From the NCBI GenBank assembly GCA_021804525.1, contig JAJZHJ010000097.1:1-6010 (forward strand): a stretch of DNA of 6,010 bases, in the 5' to 3' direction. Positions 1 to 6,010 of the stretch are shown one piece after another. Numbering within the stretch: position 1 is the first letter of the stretch; each line of letters begins with the position of its first letter. The notes below the pieces were generated by a model. That model was not told where the DNA came from and made no database searches. It saw only the letters and a list, made by a program, of their open reading frames with translations. The DNA is from Bacteroidota bacterium (GTDB lineage Bacteria; Bacteroidota; Bacteroidia; Bacteroidales; Paludibacteraceae). The position numbers and the translations under genes were made by a program.

Positions 1-3000
1 ACATAACCATACGTGGTAGCCATCAATCCAAGGTCTTTTTTACGAACACGCTTGCCTGCAGCTGCAAATTTAGCTACTGCACCTACCGGTGTCGATTTGG
101 AGGATTGACCTCCTGTGTTTGAATAAACCTCAGTATCGAGTACCAGAATATTCACATTTTCGCCACTGGCAATGACGTGATCTAATCCTCCGTAGCCTAT
201 ATCATATGCCCAACCATCACCACCGATGATCCATTGTGATTTTTTGATGAGGTATTGTTTTAGCGTCAAAATGGTTTTACAAATATCGCAATCACATGCC
301 TTTAACAAAGGCAACAATTTTGCCGTCAGTAAGACGGTTGCATCTGCGTTTTCGCAACTGTTTATCCATTCCTGGCTTAGCGATTTGAGTTCATCTGAAC
401 AACAGCTACATTCCTGCATGTTCTTCATCAGTTCAACCAATCTTTCGCGTATTTTACGCACCGCGATGGCCATTCCCATTCCAAATTCGGCATTATCTTC
501 AAACAATGAATTTGCCCAAGCTGGTCCATGACCTTCGTCATTGGTTGTATAAGGAGTGGATGGAGCCGACCCCGAATAAATGGAAGAACATCCGGTTGCA
601 TTGGCAATCATTTGGCGATCACCGAAGAGCTGCGAAACTAATTTTACATATGGGGTCTCACCACATCCGGCACAAGCACCCGAAAATTCAAATAGTGGCG
701 TTGCAAACTGAGAATTTTTTACGTTCATTTTGATGTCAACAAGATGAGCTTTTGATTTTACCTCGTTACGCAAGAATGTCCAGTTTGCCTGTTCATTCAA
801 TTGAGTTTCCAATGGAACCATTTCAAGCGCTTTGCCATTTTTATTGCCCGGGCATACGTCGGCACAGTTGCTACATCCGGTACAGTCGAGCACATCCACC
901 TGGATGCGAAATTGCATACCTTCAAATTGCTTCCCGTTTGCTTTCAGGGTGGCAAATTGAGGGGCAGCTGCTTGCTCAGCAGCATCCAAAACAAAGGGGC
1001 GAATTACAGCATGAGGGCAAACATAAGCACACTGATTACATTGAATACAATTTTCTGCTTTCCAAACCGGGACATGCGTAGCGACTCCACGTTTTTCGAA
1101 CGCTGCCGTCCCAAAATTCCATGTGCCATCTTCACGTCCTTTGAAAGCGGAAACAGGAAGATCATTTCCCAATTGAGCATTGATAGGACGTACAATGTCA
1201 TTGATAAAAGCAGGAGCTTCAAGTGTCGGAAGCGCGAACGTCGCATTTATCGAAGCCCACTCGGCAGGCACTTCAACTTTGATGACTTCGCTACCGCGAT
1301 CAACAGCTGCATAGTTCATATTGATCACTTTTTCTCCTTTTTTACCGTAGGATTTCACAATGAACTTTTTCATTTGTTCAACAGCCAACTCATACGGTAT
1401 CACGCCAGTGATTTTGAAAAAAGCTGATTGTAAAATTGTATTGGTACGATTTCCCAACCCGATTTCCTGCGCAATTTTTGTGGCATCAATAATATAAAAC
1501 GAAATATTGTTTTTGGCCAAATGAGCTTTTACACTATCAGGTAAATGTTTTTTGGTGTCTTCTTCGTTCCAAATTGAATTGAGCAAAAAGGTGCCTCCAT
1601 TTTTCAATCCCCGCATCACATCGTACAACCGCAAATAAGCCGGTACATGGCAAGCCACAAAATCAGGTGTATTCACTAAATAAGTAGAGCGAATTGGATG
1701 ATTACCAAAGCGTAAGTGAGAACAGGTAAACCCTCCCGATTTTTTCGAATCATAGTCAAAATACGCCTGACAATATTTATCGGTACTGTCACCAATAATC
1801 TTGATAGAATTTTTGTTAGCTCCAACAGTACCGTCAGCACCTAATCCGTAAAACTTTGCTTCATACGGGCCACCAGCAAACACAATTTCTTCTTTTTTAG
1901 GTAACGACGTGAAAGTCACATCATCTACGATACCAATGGTAAACCCATTCTTGGGTTCGTTCATGCCTAAATTTTCGTATACAGATAAAATTTGTGCCGG
2001 AGTGGTATCTTTCGATGAGAGGCCATAGCGACCTCCCACAATGATTGGCTCATTGGAAGAACCATAAAATGCATCCTTCACATCCAAATAAAGAGGTTCA
2101 CCAGCTGATCCTGGTTCTTTGGTACGATCAAGTACAGCAATACGTTTTGCTGTGGTTGGTATTGCAGCCAACAAATGTTTGGTGGAGAATGGACGGAACA
2201 AATGCACGGCTACTAAGCCTACCTTTTCTCCTTTTTCCGTCAAATAATCAATTGTTTCGCGAATAGCCTCAGTGACTGAACCCATAGCAATGATAACACG
2301 TTCAGCATCAGGTGCACCATAATAATCGAACAAATGATAGCGACGCCCGGTTACTCCGGCTAATTTTTCCATATATTCGTCAACAATAGAAGGAACTGAA
2401 TCGTAGAACGAATTACTTGCTTCTCTGGCCTGAAAATAAATGTCAGCGTTTTGCGCTGTACCGCGAGTCACAGGATTTTCAGGATTAAGAGCACGTGTAC
2501 GGAAATTTTCGAGAGAGTCCCAATCAATAAACTGCGATAAATCGTCGTTATTCAACATCTCAATCTTTTGGATTTCGTGCGAAGTACGGAATCCATCAAA
2601 GAAATGCACAAAAGGAACACGTGTTTTCAAAGTTGCTAAATGTGCCACTCCTGCCAAGTCCATTACTTCCTGAACCGAACCTGTTGCTAACATAGCAAAG
2701 CCAGTTTGACGAACTGCCATTACATCCTGGTGGTCACCGAAGATGGACAAAGCGTGCGCAGCCAATGCACGTGCCGAAACATGAAAAACTGTCGGGAGCA
2801 GCTCGCCGGCTATTTTATACATGTTGGGTATCATAAGCAATAGCCCTTGCGAAGCTGTAAAAGTGGTTGTTAACGCTCCTGCTTGCAACGATCCATGTAG
2901 AGCACCCGCTGCTCCTGCTTCCGACTGCATCTCTTGCACTAACACCGTTTCATTGAAAATATTCTTTCTGCCACTTGCAGCCCATTCGTCAACATACTCC

Positions 3001-3116
3001 GCCATGGTCGATGACGGTGTAATTGGGTAAATAGCAGCCACTTCACTAAACATATACGCAATGTGAGCAGCAGCCTGATTACCATCACAGGTCAAAAATT
3101 TCTTTTCTTTTGCCAT
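1..3116 (-). CDS. nifJ: Pyruvate:ferredoxin (flavodoxin) oxidoreductase, C-terminus cut by window edge
   Basis: Cytoplasmic PFOR, which converts pyruvate, CoA and oxidised ferredoxin to acetyl-CoA, CO2 and reduced ferredoxin. The frame is open from the ATG at 3116 to the left edge (1038 codons; family about 1170-1230). Seen in order: the N-terminal pyrimidine-binding domain with YPITPSS (30-36; T33), E66 and R117, which match the substrate and thiamine-contacting Thr31, Glu64 and Arg114 of the Desulfovibrio africanus enzyme; the GLGADGTVGANKNS motif near 422-435; a two-[4Fe-4S] ferredoxin domain with C690/C693/C696/C700 and C745/C748/C751/C755; C815, C818 and C843 of the proximal cluster, whose fourth Cys should lie off-window; and the thiamine-pyrophosphate/Mg site GGDGWAYDIGYGG (965-977) through DTEVYSNTGGQ (994-1004). 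The start fits the family N-terminus MAKEKKF. No strong ribosome-binding site is present, as is usual in this phylum. An unusual Cys-rich stretch lies at residues 903-946. Identification is firm; only the missing end is uncertain. Confidence 0.97.
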   Translation of the reverse strand, partial: MAKEKKFLTCDGNQAAAHIAYMFSEVAAIYPITPSSTMAEYVDEWAASGRKNIFNETVLVQEMQSEAGAAGALHGSLQAGALTTTFTASQGLLLMIPNMYKIAGELLPTVFHVSARALAAHALSIFGDHQDVMAVRQTGFAMLATGSVQEVMDLAGVAHLATLKTRVPFVHFFDGFRTSHEIQKIEMLNNDDLSQFIDWDSLENFRTRALNPENPVTRGTAQNADIYFQAREASNSFYDSVPSIVDEYMEKLAGVTGRRYHLFDYYGAPDAERVIIAMGSVTEAIRETIDYLTEKGEKVGLVAVHLFRPFSTKHLLAAIPTTAKRIAVLDRTKEPGSAGEPLYLDVKDAFYGSSNEPIIVGGRYGLSSKDTTPAQILSVYENLGMNEPKNGFTIGIVDDVTFTSLPKKEEIVFAGGPYEAKFYGLGADGTVGANKNSIKIIGDSTDKYCQAYFDYDSKKSGGFTCSHLRFGNHPIRSTYLVNTPDFVACHVPAYLRLYDVMRGLKNGGTFLLNSIWNEEDTKKHLPDSVKAHLAKNNISFYIIDATKIAQEIGLGNRTNTILQSAFFKITGVIPYELAVEQMKKFIVKSYGKKGEKVINMNYAAVDRGSEVIKVEVPAEWASINATFALPTLEAPAFINDIVRPINAQLGNDLPVSAFKGREDGTWNFGTAAFEKRGVATHVPVWKAENCIQCNQCAYVCPHAVIRPFVLDAAEQAAAPQFATLKANGKQFEGMQFRIQVDVLDCTGCSNCADVCPGNKNGKALEMVPLETQLNEQANWTFLRNEVKSKAHLVDIKMNVKNSQFATPLFEFSGACAGCGETPYVKLVSQLFGDRQMIANATGCSSIYSGSAPSTPYTTNDEGHGPAWANSLFEDNAEFGMGMAIAVRKIRERLVELMKNMQECSCCSDELKSLSQEWINSCENADATVLLTAKLLPLLKACDCDICKTILTLKQYLIKKSQWIIGGDGWAYDIGYGGLDHVIASGENVNILVLDTEVYSNTGGQSSKSTPVGAVAKFAAAGKRVRKKDLGLMATTYGY

Positions 3117-3204
3117 AATTGTAGATTTATTGATAATTACTTTCCTTTTTTGTCGCGTTGTTTACCTTTTCCTTTTAATTATATTTCCACATTTCCCATG
3201 TTGT
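3117..3204 (-). other. Leader/spacer between the ATPase gene and nifJ
   Basis: These 88 bases separate the ATPase stop codon from the nifJ ATG. The stretch is A-rich on the coding strand. I see no hairpin with a following T-run, so nothing here clearly ends transcription from the ATPase gene. I also see no good TAnnTTTG element for a dedicated nifJ promoter; the nearest match, TATAATTA, has two mismatches. A purine block (AGGAAAG) sits more than 20 bases from the ATG, too far for normal ribosome binding. nifJ may therefore use a non-consensus promoter here, or may be read partly from upstream. Confidence 0.5.
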
Positions 3205-4386
3205 TCAATACAAAAAACCAAACAACCATAATGGAATGACATTGTCATGTCCAATTTCTATTTTATCGGTTGCATAATAGTTTTCAGGTTTTATTTTTTG
3301 CCTGTATGCCAAGTCATTTACAACAAAAGGGAGCCGGCTATCTACCAAAAACTGAATTTCTTTTTTCCCCTTGAAAAGATGGTGATCTTTATAAAGTGTA
3401 TTATAGAAAAAAGTCTCCCGTTGTGCTTGTGCATTAACGTTCCCTGGCATGATTGCATGCATTAAATTGGTATTCTGCATATAGACCATAGCCGGTTTTT
3501 TAGGAAAAGATTCACCTTCATGGTAGAGTAAGTTAAGCAGCCTGGCTTCACTCAAATATTTGATATAATGCATTACCGTTGCACGCGATATATTAATTTC
3601 TGCGCTTAGTTGACTTACATTCAACACTGTCGGAGCTTCACGCGCCACTAAATAAAGCAGTTTCCTGATTTTTGGCAAATATTTAAGCTCAATTTGCTTG
3701 ATCAACAACACGTCCACTTCCAGCATCATATTCATGGTTTTCAATAAATTTTCGGAGAAACTGCGTTTTTCCAAAAAATAGGGAGAAAATCCATGATGTA
3801 AATAATTTTGAAAATAAGCCAGTGGTTTTACTTTTGCCGTAATTTCGGAGGCAATCTGTATATGATGAGTCAGTAAATCATCCAATGAATAAGCAGGAAA
3901 ATCTGTTTCAGCCATCAAATTAAGAAACTCACGAAACGAAAACCCTCTCAGATTGTATGAATGGACACAATCGCGTAACGGAGAGCCTTCTTCTTTCAAC
4001 CGCATCACTGAAGATCCGGAAAACACGATATTTAAGTTAGGAACCCGATCATAACATTCGCGTAGAGCTGTTGACCAGTTAGGCAACTTGAATACTTGGT
4101 CAATAAGTAAAGTATGCCCTCCCATTTTGGCAAAATCATCGGCAAAATCAGCTAATGAACAAGTAGTAAAGTAGAAATTGTTGAGATTGATGTAGAGGCA
4201 AGAACGATCGTCGGGGCCAAAGTGCTGTTTTGCATACTCAAGCAAAAAAGTGGTTTTTCCTATGCCACGACATCCTTTGATGCCTATTAGGCGATAGTTC
4301 CAATCGATCTCATCCATCAACAATCGCTGAACAGACGATTTAACATGCTCTACCAAATACTTATGAGTTCTGAAAAAAGCTTCCAC
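3205..4386 (-). CDS. P-loop ATPase, AAA_14/DUF4143-like, with altered Walker B motif
   Basis: A 393-residue predicted cytoplasmic ATPase of a group common in Bacteroidales; the cellular role is not established. Walker A is GCRGIGKTT (38-46). The Walker B position reads HTLLIDQVFKLPNW (91-104), with Gln97 (codon CAA) where relatives usually carry the catalytic Glu. A sensor-1-like strand IVFSGSS lies at 120-126, followed by the family segment RGFSFREF (147-154). Residues about 240-288 look like a winged helix (NVSQLSAEINISRATVMHYI). The C-terminus is DUF4143-like, with QNTNLMHAIMP (304-314), RETFFYN (323-329) and the ending IPLWLFGFLY (384-393). Acidic residues I expect near 345 and 355 are Gln and Val. 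The start is a GTG; the next in-frame codon upstream that ends the frame is TGA at 4414-4416, and the residues just after the GTG (FRTHKYLVEH) resemble the family N-terminus. The frame is intact, with no sign of decay. Distant similarity to antitoxin- or defence-linked ATPases cannot be judged from here. Confidence 0.85.
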   Translation of the reverse strand: MEAFFRTHKYLVEHVKSSVQRLLMDEIDWNYRLIGIKGCRGIGKTTFLLEYAKQHFGPDDRSCLYINLNNFYFTTCSLADFADDFAKMGGHTLLIDQVFKLPNWSTALRECYDRVPNLNIVFSGSSVMRLKEEGSPLRDCVHSYNLRGFSFREFLNLMAETDFPAYSLDDLLTHHIQIASEITAKVKPLAYFQNYLHHGFSPYFLEKRSFSENLLKTMNMMLEVDVLLIKQIELKYLPKIRKLLYLVAREAPTVLNVSQLSAEINISRATVMHYIKYLSEARLLNLLYHEGESFPKKPAMVYMQNTNLMHAIMPGNVNAQAQRETFFYNTLYKDHHLFKGKKEIQFLVDSRLPFVVNDLAYRQKIKPENYYATDKIEIGHDNVIPLWLFGFLY

Positions 4387-4403
4387 CGTGACTATTTTGA
4401 AGG

Positions 4404-4434
4404 CAAAGATAGTTCAAATTTGACAATTTGCCAA
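4404..4434 (-). promoter_or_regulatory. Candidate Bacteroidales promoter, proximal, for the ATPase gene
   Basis: On the minus strand, TTG (4434-4432) is followed after 20 bases by TATCTTTG (4411-4404). This is an exact match to the Bacteroides -7 consensus TAnnTTTG with an appropriate distance to the -33 TTG. A start of transcription a few bases downstream would leave only about 10-15 bases before the GTG, so the messenger would have a very short leader. This is inferred from the pattern only; such short AT-rich motifs also occur by chance. Confidence 0.5.
4415..4430. repeat. Perfect 6-bp inverted repeat between promoter elements
   Basis: The sequence is CAAATT-TGAC-AATTTG, with perfect 6-base arms around a 4-base centre. 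It lies exactly between the -33 and -7 elements of the proximal promoter candidate, where a bound repressor would block polymerase. The arms are AT-rich and short, so chance is a real alternative. No regulator for it is visible in the window. Confidence 0.35.
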
Positions 4435-4444
4435 CTCGACATTG

Positions 4445-4473
4445 CAAATATAAAGATTTTTTACTCTTTCCAA
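4445..4473 (-). promoter_or_regulatory. Candidate Bacteroidales promoter, distal, for the ATPase gene
   Basis: A second match on the minus strand: TTG (4473-4471), an 18-base spacer, then TATATTTG (4452-4445), also an exact TAnnTTTG. It would give a leader of roughly 50-55 bases that includes the small inverted repeat at 4415-4430 and the proximal promoter. The spacer is slightly shorter than in the proximal candidate. The two could be alternatives, or only one may be real. Confidence 0.4.
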
Positions 4474-4545
4474 AGTAGGCTAACACGCTATGATGAAAAG
4501 ACTAATATTTATCTCATGAATCACAGCAATACTTTTTCAGCTGCG

Positions 4546-4572
4546 AAAACAAACATCACCCATTCGAGTGAT
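4546..4572 (-). terminator. Candidate intrinsic terminator after the lipoprotein gene
   Basis: On the minus strand, ATCACT-CGAATG-GGTGAT forms a 6-pair stem (one T-G wobble) with a 6-base loop, directly followed by GTTTGTTTT. It begins about 42 bases after the lipoprotein stop codon and before the ATPase promoter candidates, the place where a terminator would be expected. The stem is short and only half G/C, so termination may be partial. Confidence 0.45.
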
Positions 4573-4614
4573 TTCTACACAATGATTTGTTTCTTGTAAG
4601 ATTCTCCCAAAAGG

Positions 4615-5934
4615 TCAAAATCCATTATAAACAATTTCCAATCGAAGAGGAAGTACACTTTTACTTGTGCGTAATGTCACCGCATTCAAATTCACCTGAG
4701 GAAGCAATCCCGCAATATAACCAGATGCATTTCTTGATGAAATACGTACCGGCACCACCAACAATTGATCTATAGCCGGTGGATTTGAGCTTCGGAGCTG
4801 GCGCGTTAAATAACCCGAAAGGTTGAAGCTGTAATAGTGATAATACGAGTTGTATGAAGCCGTAATTAATGTAGTATCACCCACACGGAAACTATTGATA
4901 TTTTGCTTTGGCACTAATGCCAAATAGGTTGGGATTGGCAACACGTAGTTGTCGACCGTATCTCTTTCGGTGACTTCCATGCGTAATTCAGCGTGGTTAA
5001 TACTATTTACTTTGCCACTCCAACGATCTTTGATGCGTTGTACGATACGTCCAACGGGGATGTTGAGTTGCGTATAAATGCCGGCAGGTGAAAATACATA
5101 AGTCACACTATCAGGAGGTGCGGGCATTTGATTGACATCAGGGTGCGTAATGCGATTGATTTGCCTTACATCTTTACTGGCCGGGAAAATCAACCCTGAA
5201 GTTAATGTTGTGTCTTTATTGTTGACAAATGCGTGATAGTGAAAGTAAAACTCCATGTATAGCCTGTTTACATACCACAAAGCACCGTTTCCGTAGTCGG
5301 ATGTTAAGTAAATTCCTTTGAAATAATTTGTAAACGCATTTTGGCTGGCAAACGCGCCATTATTTCCTGCGTTATAGAGTTGTTGCACTTGCGATTGCGA
5401 AAATTTATAAGTAAGGTGAGGTTGGTATGTGGCTGTATCCGCTACTGTATCAGGAATGGCTACCATAATTCGGCTTCCCAATAACGTGTTTTTGCTGCAA
5501 TAGGTTGGCACGTTTACATCGGTGTAATATACTGTATTATAGTTGAGCGGTGTACCATCCATTTCATAGGCGCTGATTCTCAACGGAGAGTGAGAATAGC
5601 CTACCCAATTATTGAATAAAATATAGAGTGATAATGAATCGGGGGTTGCGCCTGCCGGAAATTGAAATCCAACCGGACAAGTGAATTGTGCAAAAATTTC
5701 TCCTTTGGTCGTCCCATATTTCGGATCATAATAATTTCCCAATAAAAAAGTATCGGATGGTGAAATCATACTCGGAACCACATAGTTGGCAGAGCTGATC
5801 AGAAATGTATCAGTGCCTACTGCAATCATATCGCCGGTTGGCCGAATGCTAATCCCCAAATTACTAGATGAGTCAGTACAAGAAGACAAGATCACCAACG
5901 AAACAAGTGCAACGGCAAAAAGAAGGTATTTCAT
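4615..5934 (-). CDS. DUF4270-family lipoprotein
   Basis: A 439-residue predicted envelope lipoprotein of a Bacteroidota family with no known biochemical function. The N-terminus MKYLLFAVALVSLVILSSC is a typical lipoprotein signal: a lysine, a hydrophobic core and an LSSC lipobox, with lipidation expected at Cys19. After Cys19 come TDSSS, without the cluster of acidic residues that marks surface export in Bacteroides and Capnocytophaga, so placement facing the periplasm is favoured (inference). The mature part resembles DUF4270 along its length, with the recognisable blocks SDTFLLGNYYDPKYGTTKGE (60-79) and CPVGFQFP (86-93). It is rich in Tyr, Asn, Ser and Thr and in alternating beta-strand-like stretches, with no enzyme motif I can see. 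The length is ordinary for the family. The ATG at 5934 is chosen because the signal peptide starts there; no Shine-Dalgarno is evident. From memory and unverified, this family often lies next to a glycogen/starch synthase gene and panC, which would be off the right edge. Confidence 0.85.
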   Translation of the reverse strand: MKYLLFAVALVSLVILSSCTDSSSNLGISIRPTGDMIAVGTDTFLISSANYVVPSMISPSDTFLLGNYYDPKYGTTKGEIFAQFTCPVGFQFPAGATPDSLSLYILFNNWVGYSHSPLRISAYEMDGTPLNYNTVYYTDVNVPTYCSKNTLLGSRIMVAIPDTVADTATYQPHLTYKFSQSQVQQLYNAGNNGAFASQNAFTNYFKGIYLTSDYGNGALWYVNRLYMEFYFHYHAFVNNKDTTLTSGLIFPASKDVRQINRITHPDVNQMPAPPDSVTYVFSPAGIYTQLNIPVGRIVQRIKDRWSGKVNSINHAELRMEVTERDTVDNYVLPIPTYLALVPKQNINSFRVGDTTLITASYNSYYHYYSFNLSGYLTRQLRSSNPPAIDQLLVVPVRISSRNASGYIAGLLPQVNLNAVTLRTSKSVLPLRLEIVYNGF

Positions 5935-5963
5935 GTGAATTTGTTTGATTTGTTACATTAAGG

Positions 5964-5984
5964 ATATATGGAGCTCGCATATAT
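5964..5984. repeat. 7-bp inverted repeat upstream of the lipoprotein gene
   Basis: ATATATG (5964-5970) and CATATAT (5978-5984) are perfectly complementary around the 7-base loop GAGCTCG. In the lipoprotein transcript this would be a weak AT-rich hairpin about 30 bases before the start codon. No T-run follows on the minus strand, so it does not look like a terminator. It may be an operator, a leader structure or chance. Confidence 0.4.
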
Positions 5985-5986
5985 GT

Positions 5987-6005
5987 CCATCCTTCAGATG
6001 GATGG
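5987..6005. repeat. 6-bp inverted repeat at the right edge
   Basis: CCATCC (5987-5992) and GGATGG (6000-6005) are perfectly complementary with the 7-base loop TTCAGAT. It starts two bases after the neighbouring ATATATG/CATATAT repeat, so the two would form tandem hairpins. On the minus strand there is no following T-run. On the plus strand TATTT follows and the window ends, but no plus-strand gene precedes it. The role is unknown. Confidence 0.4.
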
Positions 6006-6010
6006 TATTT

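Noticed and set aside
226..1081. Several shorter plus-strand open frames
   Set aside because: All are antisense to nifJ, overlap each other and show no recognisable domain or start signal.
801..1427. Plus-strand open frame of 208 codons
   Set aside because: It lies wholly antisense to the conserved PFOR reading frame, including the ferredoxin-domain cysteines, and its translation resembles no family. It is a shadow of nifJ.
3117..3204. TATAATTA and AGGAAAG as promoter and ribosome-binding site for nifJ
   Set aside because: TATAATTA has two mismatches to TAnnTTTG, and AGGAAAG is more than 20 bases from the ATG; neither is convincing.
3180..3205. ACAT-GGGAA-ATGT stem just after the ATPase stop codon as a terminator
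   Set aside because: The stem is only four pairs and no T-run follows.
4345..4775. Plus-strand open frames spanning the ATPase/lipoprotein spacer
   Set aside because: They run antisense into both flanking genes and across the candidate promoters and terminator; the translations have no recognisable features.
1..6010. CRISPR array, tRNA/rRNA genes, insertion sequence or phage signature
   Set aside because: No regularly spaced repeats, no cloverleaf or rRNA-like sequence, no transposase or integrase frame, and no terminal inverted repeats were seen.

Overview
The window comes from a Bacteroidales-type anaerobe (phylum Bacteroidota). Three things support this. It carries a single-chain pyruvate:ferredoxin oxidoreductase of the fermentative type, a DUF4270-family lipoprotein, and an AAA_14/DUF4143-like ATPase with the C-terminal signature IPLWLFGFLY that I know from Bacteroidales genomes. 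Genes lack clear Shine-Dalgarno sequences, and the best promoter candidates fit the Bacteroides pattern (TTG near -33, TAnnTTTG near -7). I cannot name the genus. All three genes lie on the minus strand, so the reading order is right to left.

Layout from right to left. Positions 5935-6010 are non-coding and hold two adjacent inverted repeats. Positions 4615-5934 encode a 439-residue DUF4270 lipoprotein with a clear signal peptide and lipobox. A candidate intrinsic terminator follows at 4546-4572. Next is an AT-rich spacer with two candidate promoters and a small inverted repeat, then a 393-residue P-loop ATPase (3205-4386, GTG start) with a central winged-helix-like segment and a DUF4143-like C-terminus. 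After 88 non-coding bases, pyruvate:ferredoxin oxidoreductase (nifJ/PFOR) starts at 3116 and runs off the left edge. It covers more than half the window: 1038 complete codons are present and roughly the last 130-150 residues are missing.

The genes do not form an obvious pathway. PFOR is central fermentative metabolism (pyruvate to acetyl-CoA with reduced ferredoxin). The lipoprotein is an envelope protein of unknown function. The ATPase belongs to a group with no settled role. No terminator is visible between the ATPase and nifJ, so some co-transcription is possible but not shown. I see no tRNA, rRNA, CRISPR, insertion sequence or phage gene.

The most unusual points are the ATPase, whose Walker B motif reads LLIDQ rather than LLIDE and whose C-terminus lacks the acidic residues I expect in DUF4143-like domains, and a run of seven cysteines in 44 residues inside PFOR, outside its known cluster ligands. 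I found no convincing new multi-gene system.
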